This document shows, piece by piece, positions 10,296 through 19,592 of a stretch of DNA of 64,000 bases. Position 1 is the first letter of the stretch. Each line of letters opens with the position of its first letter. This stretch comes from Vibrio sp. D404a (GTDB lineage: Bacteria > Pseudomonadota > Gammaproteobacteria > Enterobacterales > Vibrionaceae). Made by a program: the position numbers and the translations under genes. The notes beneath the pieces were generated by a model, which was not told the origin of the DNA, did no database searches, and saw only the letters and a program-made list of their open reading frames with translations. The stretch is taken from NCBI RefSeq assembly GCF_030248535.1, contig NZ_JAHGAJ010000018.1, positions 1 to 64,000 of the forward strand, in the 5' to 3' direction.

Positions 10296-11654
10296 TTAAA
10301 CGTCTTCTGAACGAATTTGACGGTAAACGTCCGGCGTTGCTGTGTATTCGCCACCAACAGTAATCGCATTTTGAAGGGCTGTTGCCGCTTCTTGCCATTG
10401 CTCTTCGTTGCGTGCGTGAATAACTGCAAGAGGCTTGTCTTCGCTTGCCACTTCACCTAGACGGATGAAGTTATCGAAGCCGACTGCGTAATCGATGCTG
10501 TCAGTTGCAACGCGGCGACCGCCACCCATGCCAACAACAGCCATACCGATTGCGCGCGTATCCATTGCTGATACAACGCCACTTTCAAGTGCGTATACTG
10601 GCTTGATGATTTCCGCTTTCTCTAGGTAGTTGTCGTAGTTTTCTACGAAGTCAGCTGGACCGCCCAGGCCTGCAACCATCTTGCCGAAGCACTCTGCTGC
10701 TTTACCGTTATCCAGTACCGCCATTAGCTTCTCACGAGCCTCTTCAGAGTCTTTCGCAAGGTTGCCAAGTACCAGCATTTCAGCACATGACGCTAGCGTG
10801 ATCTCAAGAAGACGAGGGTTACGGTATTCACCCGTTAGGAACTGAACCGCTTCACGTACCTCAACTGCATTACCTGCAGAAGACGCCAATACTTGGTTCA
10901 TGTCTGTTAGAATCGCTGTTGTCTTAGTACCTGCACCGTTTGCTACAGCTACGATAGATTTCGCCAACTCTTCAGACGCTTCGTAAGTTGGCATGAACGC
11001 ACCTGAACCTACTTTTACATCCATTACTAGAGAATCTAGGCCAGCAGCCAGTTTCTTAGACAGGATTGAAGCTGTGATTAGAGAGATGTTGTCTACCGTC
11101 GCAGTGATATCGCGCGTCGCGTATACACGCTTATCCGCTGGAGCTAAGTCACCCGTTTGACCGATGATTGCAACGCCTGCGTCTTTGGTTACTTCACCAA
11201 ACACTTCATTGGTTGGTGTGATGTTGTAGCCAGGGATAGACTCAAGCTTATCGAGCGTACCACCCGTGTGGCCAAGACCACGGCCAGAGATCATAGGAAC
11301 GAAGCCACCACATGCTGCCACCATTGGGCCAAGCATTAGTGAAGTTACGTCACCTACACCACCTGTAGAGTGTTTATCAACGATTGGGCCATCAAAGTTC
11401 ATGTGGCTCCAGTCGATAACCATACCTGAATCACGCATTGCACACGTTAGGGCAATACGCTCTGGCATCGTCATTTCGTTGAAGAAGATCGCCATTGCAA
11501 ATGCAGCGATTTGGCCTTCAGAAACCGTGTTCTTAGCAACGCCCTGGATGAAGAAGTTGATCTCTTCAGCAGTCAGCACTTCGCCGTCACGTTTTCTGCG
11601 AATAATTTCTTGAGGTAGAAAAGTTGGAGTTTTGGTATTAGATACTTCAGACAT
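10296..11654 (-). CDS. deoA: Thymidine phosphorylase
   Basis: DeoA splits thymidine and deoxyuridine with phosphate into base and deoxyribose-1-phosphate. The protein has the nucleoside phosphorylase II layout, with the phosphate-binding [10 protein letters not shown] and GGTLDKLES motifs. The start at 11654 (452 aa) is preferred over an ATG 7 codons upstream because GGGAGGAA lies 5 nt before it. E. coli DeoA is 440 aa. It is the second gene of the deo operon, about 160 bp after deoC; that gap contains a GC-rich hairpin without a T run. Confidence 0.96.
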   Translation of the reverse strand: MSEVSNTKTPTFLPQEIIRRKRDGEVLTAEEINFFIQGVAKNTVSEGQIAAFAMAIFFNEMTMPERIALTCAMRDSGMVIDWSHMNFDGPIVDKHSTGGVGDVTSLMLGPMVAACGGFVPMISGRGLGHTGGTLDKLESIPGYNITPTNEVFGEVTKDAGVAIIGQTGDLAPADKRVYATRDITATVDNISLITASILSKKLAAGLDSLVMDVKVGSGAFMPTYEASEELAKSIVAVANGAGTKTTAILTDMNQVLASSAGNAVEVREAVQFLTGEYRNPRLLEITLASCAEMLVLGNLAKDSEEAREKLMAVLDNGKAAECFGKMVAGLGGPADFVENYDNYLEKAEIIKPVYALESGVVSAMDTRAIGMAVVGMGGGRRVATDSIDYAVGFDNFIRLGEVASEDKPLAVIHARNEEQWQEAATALQNAITVGGEYTATPDVYRQIRSEDV

Positions 11655-11815
11655 TAGATTCCTCCCAACACTCATGATGAGTATGGTATGTAAGGTAAAG
11701 AGGTAATATGGAGCGGCAAAAGCACCGCCCCATCAAACAGACTATGTTGTTATCAATACTCTAAATATTTGGCTTTACAGCTAACGACGCTGCTGTGTCA
11801 AATATGACGAGTAAA

Positions 11816-12592
11816 TTAGTAAGCTGTTGGATCAGCTGTTTCGTCTGTTACTTCTAATGTGTTTAGTAGGTTAGTCAGTAGGCTTGACGCACCAAAACGG
11901 TAGTGCATGTTGTCAGCCCAATCTGCGCCTAGGATGTCATCAGCCATTGCTAGGTATTGTGCTGCATCTTCAGCAGTACGAACACCACCTGCTGGTTTGA
12001 AACCAACAGTCTTAGCTACGCCCATGTCGCGGATAACTTCAAGCATCATGCGCGCGTACTCTGGAGTCGCGTTTACTGGCACTTTACCTGTTGAAGTTTT
12101 AATGAAGTCAGCGCCTGCTTTGATACAAATTTCAGATGCTTTCTTGATTAGTGCTTCTTCTTTAAGCTCACCAGTTTCGATGATTACTTTCAGTGTGATG
12201 TCGCCACATGCTTCTTTACACTGTTTAACTAGCTCGAAACCTACTTCTTCGTTGCCAGCGATTAGAGCGCGGTATGGGAATACTACGTCTACTTCGTCTG
12301 CACCGTAAGCAACCGCTGCTTTTGTTTCAGCAACTGCGATTTCGATGTCATCGTTACCATGAGGGAAGTTAGTTACAGTCGCAATACGTACTTCTGGAGT
12401 ACCTTGCTCACGCAGTGCCTTCTTAGCTGCTGGGATAAAGCGAGGGTAAATACAGATTGCAGCTGTGTTGCCCACTGCAGTCTTCGCGTCGTGACAAAGC
12501 GCTACAACTTTTTCAGTTGTGTCGTCGTCATTTAGCGTAGTTAGGTCCATAAGTTTAAGTGCACGTAGAGCTGCTGCTTTTAAATCGCTCAT
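11816..12592 (-). CDS. deoC: Deoxyribose-phosphate aldolase
   Basis: DeoC cleaves deoxyribose-5-phosphate to glyceraldehyde-3-phosphate and acetaldehyde, the last step of deoxynucleoside breakdown. The 258-aa TIM-barrel aldolase has the Schiff-base lysine in FIKTSTGK (Lys165; Lys167 in the 259-aa E. coli enzyme). It is the first gene of the operon. A Shine-Dalgarno GGAG lies before the ATG. Roughly 310 nt of non-coding leader separates it from the best promoter candidate. Confidence 0.97.
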   Translation of the reverse strand: MSDLKAAALRALKLMDLTTLNDDDTTEKVVALCHDAKTAVGNTAAICIYPRFIPAAKKALREQGTPEVRIATVTNFPHGNDDIEIAVAETKAAVAYGADEVDVVFPYRALIAGNEEVGFELVKQCKEACGDITLKVIIETGELKEEALIKKASEICIKAGADFIKTSTGKVPVNATPEYARMMLEVIRDMGVAKTVGFKPAGGVRTAEDAAQYLAMADDILGADWADNMHYRFGASSLLTNLLNTLEVTDETADPTAY

Positions 12593-12814
12593 TTCTATCT
12601 CCGATCAATATATTCAAATAGTTAACTACTTCGCCCTCCATCCAGTATAGATGGATATTTTAGTAATGCTCTGTAGTCACCAATGAACGGACTTGGTTCC
12701 CTGAAGACTTGTTGGCCTTACGCCATCAATTGCTATCCTTGTCACCGCACAGTACCAGTTTGGTCTATGGCACAACAAATCTACCTTGTTGTGTCTAACA
12801 TCTATAGCGTATCG

Positions 12815-12868
12815 CTATGTTTGGCTTAATCCCAGAAGAATCACGATTGCGATTAAACAAGCGCTCAT
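12815..12868 (-). CDS. Possible 17-aa hydrophobic leader peptide (MSACLIAIVILLGLSQT)
   Basis: A minus-strand ATG opens a 17-codon frame that is almost entirely hydrophobic. It lies about 35 nt after the predicted deo transcription start. The upstream AAGAAA is a weak Shine-Dalgarno. Its stop codon falls within the ATAGCG/CGCTAT palindrome (12804-12818). It could be a leader peptide, a small membrane protein or chance; I have no family match. Confidence 0.25.
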   Translation of the reverse strand: MSACLIAIVILLGLSQT

Positions 12869-12909
12869 TTTCTTGCCAAAAAGAGAAATCCTATCCCTAT
12901 AGCTTATAC

Positions 12910-12938
12910 ATTATAGGTATCCTTCGATAATTTGTAGT
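12910..12938 (-). promoter_or_regulatory. Candidate deo operon promoter
   Basis: A perfect TATAAT lies on the minus strand at 12915-12910. The -35 region is poor, which fits an activator- or repressor-controlled promoter. The LacI-type palindrome lies just upstream. Start of transcription would be near 12903. Confidence 0.4.
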
Positions 12939-12948
12939 GCTCCTTAGA

Positions 12949-12964
12949 ACGCAAACGGTTTGTA
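12949..12964. promoter_or_regulatory. LacI-family operator-like palindrome (PurR/CytR type)
   Basis: ACGCAAACGGTTTGTA matches most positions of the PurR/LacI-family box (ANGCAANCGNTTNCNT). The same ACGCAAACG occurs upstream of nupC at 14583. LacI-family regulators such as CytR or PurR control nucleoside genes in related bacteria; which protein binds here is unknown. Confidence 0.45.
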
Positions 12965-13071
12965 TCTCAAAATAATTCAGTTTCCGAGTTATTGATGACA
13001 GCAATCTTTGCTAATAACACATCCTGTGTATCAACGTTTCCTGCCCTTCTCCAATAATCTGGTCCCTAAAA

Positions 13072-13106
13072 CAAAAAAGCCCCGCAGCAATTTCTTGCTA
13101 CGGGGC
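13072..13106 (-). terminator. Terminator of nupC
   Basis: A 12-bp stem (GCCCCG and AGCAA arms, one mismatch) is followed on the minus strand by TTTTTTG. It ends nupC before the deo promoter region. Confidence 0.88.
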
Positions 13107-13144
13107 GATATTAAAGTGGCGTCTATATAATCTAATCTACTTAA

Positions 13145-14407
13145 TTAGAAAGATAGGAAGAAGCCAGCAATTGTCGCTGCCATCAGGTTAGATAGAGTAC
13201 CAGCAACAACCGCTTTAACACCCATACGAGCGATGTCGTGACGACGGTTTGGAGCTAGACCACCTAGACCACCTAGTAGAATCGCGATAGAAGAAAGGTT
13301 TGCGAAACCACATAGAGCGAACGAGATAATTGCTTGAGTCTTAACAGACATTACTTGGCCAGTCGCTTCAACGATTTGAGCGTTCTCACCAACGTATGGT
13401 ACGAAGTTTAGGTATGCAACGAATTCGTTAACAACTGTCTTCTGACCAATGAAAGAACCAGCGATAGTTGCTTCTTCCCATGGCACACCAATGATGAATG
13501 CTAGAGGAGCGAAGATCCAACCAAGAAGTAGTTCAAGAGTTAGGTTCTCCATACCGAACCAACCGCCAACGCCACCTAGGATACCGTTGATTAGAGCGAT
13601 TAGACCGATGAACGCTAGTAGCATTGCGCCAACGTTTAGAGCAAGTTGAAGACCAACAGATGCACCACCAGCAGCTGCGTCGATAACGTTAGCTGGTTTG
13701 TCGTCGCCGCCGTCCATTTCGTCAGCGATGTTGTCATCTGGAGTGTCAGTTTCTGGCTTGATGATCTTAGCGAATAGTAGACCACCTGGTGCCGCCATGA
13801 ATGATGCAGCAACTAGGTACTCTAGAGGTACACCCATAGAAGCGTAACCCGCTAGTACACCACCAGCAACAGAAGCTAGACCACCACACATTACAGCGAA
13901 TAGTTCAGACTGAGTCATTTTTGGTACGAAAGGACGTACAACTAGAGGAGCTTCAGTTTGACCAACGAAGATGTTTGCTGCAGCAGACATAGACTCCGCA
14001 CGAGATGTGCCAAGAGCTTTCTGTAGGCCACCACCAAGAATCTTGATAACCCATTGCATTACACCAATGTAGTAAAGTACAGAGATAAGTGCAGAGAAGA
14101 AGATTAGAGTTGGTAGTACTTGGAATGCAAAGATGAAACCGATACCGTCAACTGAGAAGTTAACTAGGCTGCCGAATAGGAAACCAGTACCGTCTTTACC
14201 GTAGTCGATCACGTTTGCTACACCTGCAGAGAAACCTGCAAGAAGGTCACGACCCCAAGGGATGTAAAGTACGAATGCACCAAGTGCGAATTGGATAGCG
14301 AATGCGCCACCCACCGTTCTAAAGTTAATAGCTTTGCGGTTGTCAGATAGTAGTACTGCGATTGCAATCAGTACAACCATACCGACTAGGCTCATAAACA
14401 GGCTCAT
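13145..14407 (-). CDS. nupC: Concentrative nucleoside transporter NupC (Na+-coupled CNT)
   Basis: This inner-membrane CNT-family symporter imports nucleosides, feeding the deo enzymes encoded next to it. The 420-aa protein is strongly hydrophobic and has the nucleoside-binding GQTE motif at residues 149-152, the PWEEA segment and NLSSIA near the C-terminus. These correspond to the residues that bind base and ribose in the V. cholerae CNT crystal structure (family knowledge). Na+ rather than H+ coupling is inferred from that similarity. A Shine-Dalgarno AAGGAAG precedes the ATG. It has its own promoter with a CRP-type site and its own terminator, so it forms a separate unit from deoCABD. Confidence 0.94.
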   Translation of the reverse strand: MSLFMSLVGMVVLIAIAVLLSDNRKAINFRTVGGAFAIQFALGAFVLYIPWGRDLLAGFSAGVANVIDYGKDGTGFLFGSLVNFSVDGIGFIFAFQVLPTLIFFSALISVLYYIGVMQWVIKILGGGLQKALGTSRAESMSAAANIFVGQTEAPLVVRPFVPKMTQSELFAVMCGGLASVAGGVLAGYASMGVPLEYLVAASFMAAPGGLLFAKIIKPETDTPDDNIADEMDGGDDKPANVIDAAAGGASVGLQLALNVGAMLLAFIGLIALINGILGGVGGWFGMENLTLELLLGWIFAPLAFIIGVPWEEATIAGSFIGQKTVVNEFVAYLNFVPYVGENAQIVEATGQVMSVKTQAIISFALCGFANLSSIAILLGGLGGLAPNRRHDIARMGVKAVVAGTLSNLMAATIAGFFLSF

Positions 14408-14472
14408 AGTTTATGACTTCCTTATTAGTTATTTATTGGCGTGTTACAAAATGGGGCTATAAAGCGCTGGCA

Positions 14473-14478
14473 ATTATA
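14473..14478 (-). promoter_or_regulatory. nupC -10 element
   Basis: A perfect TATAAT lies on the minus strand 66 bp before the nupC start. The -35 is poor (TACTTT), as expected for a CRP-dependent promoter. Confidence 0.55.
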
Positions 14479-14551
14479 CTCATGCGACCACTAATAAAGT
14501 AATGCCGCCTTCACACTTTCGTATAAGATTCATGTATCATTCATTTACATA

Positions 14552-14567
14552 TGTGATGAGGATCACG
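14552..14567. promoter_or_regulatory. CRP-type site upstream of nupC
   Basis: TGTGATGAGGATCACG matches the CRP consensus TGTGA-N6-TCACA at 9 of 10 positions. Its centre is about 93 bp upstream of the start implied by the -10 at 14473, close to the class I spacing of -92.5. Enterobacterial nupC is also CRP-activated. Confidence 0.65.
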
Positions 14568-14611
14568 ATACAACTGTAATTTACGCAAACGATAAACAAA
14601 AACTTTGGATT

Positions 14612-15412
14612 TTATTCACATATACCGAATAGGAGATGGCTATTTTGCCAAATTTGCGTTGCAATCGATTGCTTTGGTTCTTTTCTAAGCGAAACAAGTT
14701 CATTTAATATCGTAACTAAATATTTGGAATGATTAATGTTTCCTTGCTGACCACTTATCGGCATGTCCGGAGCATCGGTCTCTAAAACCATCCATTCAAG
14801 GGGCAAACGGGAGACCGTAGTGCGCGTTTTCTGTGCTCTTGGGTAAGTTATCGTGCCACCGACCCCAATATAGAAACCTAAGCGAATCCACTCTAAAGCC
14901 TGCTGTTCACTGCCCGAAAAACCATGAATCACACCGCCATTGGCAAATTTTTGCTGCTTGATAAGCTGAATAAGACGGTTGTGTGACTTTCGCTCATGGA
15001 TGATCAACGGCAGTTTATAAGCCGTAGCAAGCTCAATCTGACGAACAAAAAAGCGCTCTTGCTTGTCGATATCAACATCTACAAAGAAGTCCAAACCGCA
15101 CTCCCCTATCGCTATACACTGCTTAGAGGCACCGCTTAAGTGATGCTCAAGTTGATCAAAATCACCTTCATTAGCCGTCGCTAGGAAGTAAGGATGAAAA
15201 CCTAATGCGTAGTAAAGATTAGAGTGATGTGAGCTTAGCTGTTCGAGTGTGTTCCAGTTGTTTTTGCCAATAGAGGGGACAACGACCTTCTCAACTCCTT
15301 GCTCTTGCGCGGCTGTGAGATAGTTTTGAGCGGCCATAAGATCGTCTTGAGTGCCAGTTGAAAAGGCGTCGAAATCTAGATGGCAATGGGTATCAAATAG
15401 CGGTATCGACAT
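14612..15412 (-). CDS. TatD-family metal-dependent hydrolase (YjjV-like)
   Basis: The 266-aa TIM-barrel protein of the TatD family has the metal-binding DTHCHLD at residues 7-13 and the later metal ligands in GECGLD and ETDAPDMP. Family members are Mg2+-dependent DNases or of unsettled role. The gene lies near prfC and deo, as E. coli yjjV does, so YjjV is the likely ortholog. Its ATG overlaps the stop codon of the 44-aa gene upstream by one base (TAATG), so the two are translationally coupled. Confidence 0.88.
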   Translation of the reverse strand: MSIPLFDTHCHLDFDAFSTGTQDDLMAAQNYLTAAQEQGVEKVVVPSIGKNNWNTLEQLSSHHSNLYYALGFHPYFLATANEGDFDQLEHHLSGASKQCIAIGECGLDFFVDVDIDKQERFFVRQIELATAYKLPLIIHERKSHNRLIQLIKQQKFANGGVIHGFSGSEQQALEWIRLGFYIGVGGTITYPRAQKTRTTVSRLPLEWMVLETDAPDMPISGQQGNINHSKYLVTILNELVSLRKEPKQSIATQIWQNSHLLFGICE

Positions 15413-15546
15413 TATGGCTTATCTTTAGACTCGGGTTGTGGATCACTGCGATAAGGAGTGCAGCTACGCTTATTCTCCGGCGTTAACCCTAGCTCTTTAC
15501 ACCATTTATCGTACTGCTTAATCCATCTTTTAATCACTTGAAACAT
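15412..15546 (-). CDS. 44-aa small protein (DUF5363-like)
   Basis: A minus-strand ATG with AAGGAGAG 5-8 nt upstream opens a 44-codon frame, beginning MFQVIKRWIKQYDKWC and containing ELGLTPENKRSC. It ends in TAATG, overlapping the start of the tatD-like gene. The composition (basic, Trp-rich, two Cys) and the 'GLTPENKRSC' segment recall the small DUF5363 family found in vibrios, but that is from memory and unchecked. No transmembrane helix or known catalytic motif is present. The strong ribosome site and coupling argue that it is real. Confidence 0.75.
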   Translation of the reverse strand: MFQVIKRWIKQYDKWCKELGLTPENKRSCTPYRSDPQPESKDKP

Positions 15547-15569
15547 CCACTCTCCTTAAGACCAGACAT

Positions 15570-15605
15570 AAAAAACGCCTATTGCAGAACAATAGACGTT
15601 TTTAA
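15570..15605 (-). terminator. Terminator of prfC
   Basis: The stem AAAAACG-CTATTG with its complement has one C-A mismatch, a 5-nt loop and T runs on both sides. It lies 50 bp after prfC and upstream of the 44-aa gene, so the latter needs readthrough or its own promoter. Confidence 0.82.
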
Positions 15606-15654
15606 TCACTTCGACTAGCACCACCTCAACGGGTTAGCACCGTCATCAATAAGA

Positions 15655-17235
15655 TTAGTGCTCGCGAGTTGCACGGAACTCAACATCAGGGAAACGCTCT
15701 GACGCTAGGTTTAAGTTAACCATGGTTGGTGCGATGTAGGTTAGGTTATCGCCGCCATCCAATGCTAGGTTAGTCTGGTTCTTACGCTTGAACTCTTCGA
15801 ATTTCTTCGCGTCGCCACACTCAACCCAACGTGCTGTTGCAACGTTCACGCTCTCGTAGATAGCTTCAACGTTGTATTCCGCTTTCAGACGAGCCACAAC
15901 CACGTCAAACTGAAGTACACCAACCGCGCCTACAATCAGATCGTTATTCTGTAGTGGACGGAATACTTGTACCGCGCCCTCTTCAGACAGCTGAACTAGA
16001 CCTTTAAGCAGTTGCTTCTGTTTTAGTGGATCACGTAGACGAATACGACGGAACAGTTCTGGCGCAAAGTTAGGAATACCAGAGAACTTCAGTGATTCAC
16101 CTTGAGTGAAGGTATCACCAATCTGGATTGTACCGTGGTTATGCAGACCAATGATGTCGCCAGCGTATGCTTTCTCAGCACGTGCACGGTCGCCCGCCAT
16201 GAAGGTTACCGCATCAGAGATACTGACATTCTTACCAGTACGAACATGGTTCATCTTCATACCTTGAGAGTAAGTACCCGATACGATACGCATGAATGCG
16301 ATACGGTCACGGTGTTTTGGATCCATGTTTGCTTGGATCTTAAATACGAAGCCTGAGAACTTCTCTTCTGTCGCTTCAACGTCACGCTCAACTGCTTGAC
16401 GAGTTTTCGGCATTGGAGCCCACTCAGTCAGGCCGTCTAGCATGTGGTCAACACCAAAGTTACCCAATGCAGTACCGAAGAAAACCGGTGTTAGTTCGCC
16501 CGCTAGGAACAGCTCATGGTCAAACTCAGGGCATGCGCCCATTACTAGCTCTAGCTCTTCACGTACGCTTTCAGCTAGGTCTGCACCAACTTCTGCATCC
16601 AGTTCAGGGTTATCTAAACCTTTAATAATACGAACTTCTTGGATCTCATGGCCGTGACCAGATTCGTACAAAATCGTCTCATCGCGGTGAATGTGGTAAA
16701 CACCTTTAAACTCTTTACCACAACCGATTGGCCAAGAGATTGGTGCACACGCCATACCTAGCTCGCTTTCAACTTCATCTAGAACTTCCATTGGATCACG
16801 TACATCACGGTCCAATTTGTTCATGAAGGTTACGATTGGAGTATCACGTAGACGCGTTACTTCCATTAGTTTACGTGTACGGTCTTCGACACCTTTTGCA
16901 GCATCGATAACCATTAGACATGAGTCAACAGCCGTTAGTGTACGGTAGGTATCTTCCGAGAAGTCTTCGTGCCCCGGAGTATCTAGTAGGTTTACTAGGC
17001 AATCGTTGTACGGGAACTGCATCACAGACGTGGTTACCGAGATACCACGTTCTTTTTCCATCTCCATCCAGTCAGACTTAGCATGCTGGTTAGAGCCACG
17101 GCCTTTTACGGTACCCGCTTTTTGAATCGCGTTTCCGAATAAAAGAACCTTTTCAGTAATCGTGGTTTTACCCGCATCCGGGTGAGAGATAATCGCAAAC
17201 GTTCTACGTTTGCTCACTTCTTGTTGGAAAGACAT
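15655..17235 (-). CDS. prfC: Peptide chain release factor 3
   Basis: RF3 is the GTPase that removes RF1/RF2 from the ribosome after termination. The 526-aa protein (E. coli 529) has the P-loop SHPDAGKT at residues 17-24, DTPGHEDF and NKLD motifs, then beta-barrel and C-terminal domains specific to RF3 ([23 protein letters not shown]). It is not a third EF-G: the C-terminal EF-G domains are missing. A near-consensus promoter lies at 17307-17335, and a terminator-like hairpin stands between that promoter and the start codon, suggesting attenuation. Confidence 0.96.
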   Translation of the reverse strand: MSFQQEVSKRRTFAIISHPDAGKTTITEKVLLFGNAIQKAGTVKGRGSNQHAKSDWMEMEKERGISVTTSVMQFPYNDCLVNLLDTPGHEDFSEDTYRTLTAVDSCLMVIDAAKGVEDRTRKLMEVTRLRDTPIVTFMNKLDRDVRDPMEVLDEVESELGMACAPISWPIGCGKEFKGVYHIHRDETILYESGHGHEIQEVRIIKGLDNPELDAEVGADLAESVREELELVMGACPEFDHELFLAGELTPVFFGTALGNFGVDHMLDGLTEWAPMPKTRQAVERDVEATEEKFSGFVFKIQANMDPKHRDRIAFMRIVSGTYSQGMKMNHVRTGKNVSISDAVTFMAGDRARAEKAYAGDIIGLHNHGTIQIGDTFTQGESLKFSGIPNFAPELFRRIRLRDPLKQKQLLKGLVQLSEEGAVQVFRPLQNNDLIVGAVGVLQFDVVVARLKAEYNVEAIYESVNVATARWVECGDAKKFEEFKRKNQTNLALDGGDNLTYIAPTMVNLNLASERFPDVEFRATREH

Positions 17236-17260
17236 AGTCGCCCTTTGCTGATCTAAAGCG

Positions 17261-17291
17261 TAAAAAGGGCAAGTTGTTGAGACTTGCCCTT
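17261..17291 (-). terminator. Terminator-like hairpin in the prfC leader / end of the GGDEF-EAL gene
   Basis: A perfect 10-bp stem (AAGGGCAAGT with its complement, 7-nt loop) is followed on the minus strand by TTTTTACG. Its U run ends only about 25 nt before the prfC start. It can end the upstream GGDEF/EAL transcript and also lies inside the prfC leader. Confidence 0.85.
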
Positions 17292-17306
17292 GAATTTTGT
17301 GTGCGG

Positions 17307-17335
17307 ATTATACAGAAGTCGCCCAGCTTTCTAAA
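17307..17335 (-). promoter_or_regulatory. prfC promoter
   Basis: TTTAGA, a 17-bp spacer and a perfect TATAAT lie on the minus strand between the GGDEF/EAL gene and prfC. The predicted start near 17300 places the 17261-17291 hairpin in the prfC 5' leader. Confidence 0.7.
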
Positions 17336-17380
17336 GCCTGAGCTAGAAAAAGTCAGGAGTTAGAGTAATGACGGCTTACA

Positions 17381-19393
17381 CTAGCCCAAAGAGCCAGACA
17401 TAGGTACGACGTTGGAGACAGGAGCCAGCCTAAGGTTCTGTATCAACCTCTCTGCCGTTTGAGGGGAAGATAGGTAAAAGCCCTGACCGATTTCACACCC
17501 CATCGCCATTAAATCTCGTTGCTGTTCTAATGTCTCCACACCCTCAGCAACCACGGCGACTCCAAGCTCATTACCAATCTGAATCATGCTCTTAAGTAGC
17601 ACCAGTGAGGTCGAGTTAGTGACATAATCCATCACAAAGCTGCGATCGATTTTAAGGGTATCAAACTCAAAGTCTTTAAGATAAGAGAGTGAGGAAAATC
17701 CAGTACCAAAATCATCGAGAGCGATACGAACACCAAGCTGACGCAGCTCTTTAAAAATGATTTGTGCAAACTGGTCATTCTCTATCATCACGGTTTCCGT
17801 GATCTCCACTTCGATTTTATGCGTTGCCACACCACTAGAGATGATCACGCGTTTTAATGCATCAAAAAACTGAGGATGCTTTAAGCTGCGAGCCGAGATA
17901 TTCAGGCTCATCACACCAATATCAATGCCGCGAGTCAGCCAGTTCTTATGTTGCGCTAACGCCAGTTCCGCCACCAGCAGATCGATCTGACGAATTTGCC
18001 CCGTCGCTTCCGCAACAGGGATAAAGTCATTCGGGTACATTAAACCTTTAATCGGATGATGCCAGCGTACAAGCGCTTCCACACCCTCAATATCACCCGA
18101 CTTCAACGCCCACTTTGGTAAGTAATGAATCTCAAACTGCTGTTTATCAATGGCTTGCCTTAAGTCGCGTTCCAACTCTTTTTGCGACATAGCAATATAG
18201 TTGAGCTCTTTGGAATAGAACTGGAAATTGTTTTTCCCTAGTGACTTGGCGTGATACATCGCATCATCAGCATAACGGATCAGAGAGTGCTGAGAGGTGC
18301 TATCGTCTGGGTAAATCGAAATACCAATACTCGCTGTGACTTCCGCGGTTCCATGTTTCAGTTCAAAGGGCTCTCTCAGACGCTTAATCAGTTTCGAGGC
18401 AATTTTATTGGCGACACTCACCGCCATATCGACATCGCGTAAATGCTCCAAAACAATAACAAACTCATCACCGCTGAATCGCGCCGAGAGATCCGTCACT
18501 CGAATCGATTGTGTTATGCGCTGTGCGACCCGCTTTAACAGTTCATCACCTGCGGCATGACCATAGAGATCGTTGACCTCTTTAAAATGATCAAGATCGA
18601 GAAACAACAGCGCGAACGGACGCTGAGTCTGTTGAGCATTGAGTATCGACTGCCCGAGTCTATCGAGAAACAGAGTTCGATTAGGTAACTCAGTTAAAGG
18701 ATCGAAGTAAGCTTGAGTATGAAGCTGTTTGTTCTTGAGCTCGATAGAAGACTTGGCATCAGTGAGCGATTTCAATAACAAGTCTCGGCTCTGTTCATGC
18801 TTAAACTGAACACGGAGCGAGTACACACCGATAAAGACAGCCGCAATAATCAGGGTAATACTGGTTTTGGTATAGCTGGCAATGCCTGACTCATAGCTGG
18901 TTTTGATCACGCGCTGAATCTCATCCGCCTGACTGGCGAAGTCGAGATAATACTCGTCTGTCTTCAATCCCAATGACGGTGTTTCTAAAACCGATTGTTG
19001 ATAGTGCGAACCAGCATATTGGCGAAACTCAGCTAGTGTTTGGCGTAGCATCATCAATCTTTCTCGAAGTTCAGGGTCACTGATCGGTTGATAGCTACCC
19101 ATGATGCTCTCTCCCCCATCAAGCAGCGCTCCTACATGCCAATCCGCAATCTCTAAGTAGTACCAAACCTCTTGGATCGATTGGGTTGTATCGCCAGACA
19201 CAATTTCATCAAACCATAAATAAGCGAGCGAACCATTGATCTTTATCTCAGCAGCAGCTTCTGCAAGGGGGGACTTTTTGATCAAGAGATCGGTCGATTG
19301 CATGACGAGGACTGTGGTCGACGCTACCACCAGCAACGCTAATAGAGAGGTGAAGAGGAACTTTCGCTTATTTAGCAATTTGGGGAACAACAT
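17381..19393 (-). CDS. Membrane GGDEF/EAL c-di-GMP signalling enzyme
   Basis: The 670-aa inner-membrane protein makes or degrades c-di-GMP. A transmembrane helix at about 12-31 and another at 178-194 bound a roughly 145-residue periplasmic sensor. A GGDEF domain follows (about 230-395) with SGDEF at 307-311, a variant found in active cyclases, and an inhibitory-site RVTD at 298-301, exactly five residues upstream. The EAL domain (about 410-655) has EALVRW, DDFGTGFSSLSYL and VVAEGVET, so its phosphodiesterase site looks intact. Which activity dominates cannot be told. The sensor domain is not one I recognise. It diverges from the PstS-like gene. Confidence 0.9.
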   Translation of the reverse strand: MLFPKLLNKRKFLFTSLLALLVVASTTVLVMQSTDLLIKKSPLAEAAAEIKINGSLAYLWFDEIVSGDTTQSIQEVWYYLEIADWHVGALLDGGESIMGSYQPISDPELRERLMMLRQTLAEFRQYAGSHYQQSVLETPSLGLKTDEYYLDFASQADEIQRVIKTSYESGIASYTKTSITLIIAAVFIGVYSLRVQFKHEQSRDLLLKSLTDAKSSIELKNKQLHTQAYFDPLTELPNRTLFLDRLGQSILNAQQTQRPFALLFLDLDHFKEVNDLYGHAAGDELLKRVAQRITQSIRVTDLSARFSGDEFVIVLEHLRDVDMAVSVANKIASKLIKRLREPFELKHGTAEVTASIGISIYPDDSTSQHSLIRYADDAMYHAKSLGKNNFQFYSKELNYIAMSQKELERDLRQAIDKQQFEIHYLPKWALKSGDIEGVEALVRWHHPIKGLMYPNDFIPVAEATGQIRQIDLLVAELALAQHKNWLTRGIDIGVMSLNISARSLKHPQFFDALKRVIISSGVATHKIEVEITETVMIENDQFAQIIFKELRQLGVRIALDDFGTGFSSLSYLKDFEFDTLKIDRSFVMDYVTNSTSLVLLKSMIQIGNELGVAVVAEGVETLEQQRDLMAMGCEIGQGFYLSSPQTAERLIQNLRLAPVSNVVPMSGSLG

Positions 19394-19592
19394 AATCAGG
19401 ACAATAGGATGAGGAATGAATCAACCTTAACCCATCAATGTTTCAAATTAATGAACAGCCAGATATTTCAGTTACTTATGAAGTTTTGATGAATATTGGT
19501 GAGTGCACATTGTATAACCAAGTCCAACACCGTATATTTCGGTAGCTTGATTAAATCTGACAATGCAGGCCGATAGAAGCGTAACGTACACT

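Larger units (their letters stand above)
12593..13071. other. Intergenic region carrying the deo promoter and long leader
   Basis: This stretch between nupC and deoC has no substantial gene. Reading toward deoC it holds an operator-like palindrome (12949-12964), a TATAAT (12910-12915), a possible 17-codon hydrophobic ORF (12815-12868), and small hairpins at 12804-12818, 12771-12793 (CACAACAA arms) and 12637-12655 (TCCATC arms). None has a T run. I recognise no known riboswitch here. Confidence 0.6.

Noticed and set aside
10228..10398. N-terminal extension of deoB
   Set aside because: The open frame continues upstream into the end of deoA, but the family start and Shine-Dalgarno are at 10227. 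The extra residues look like non-coding translation.
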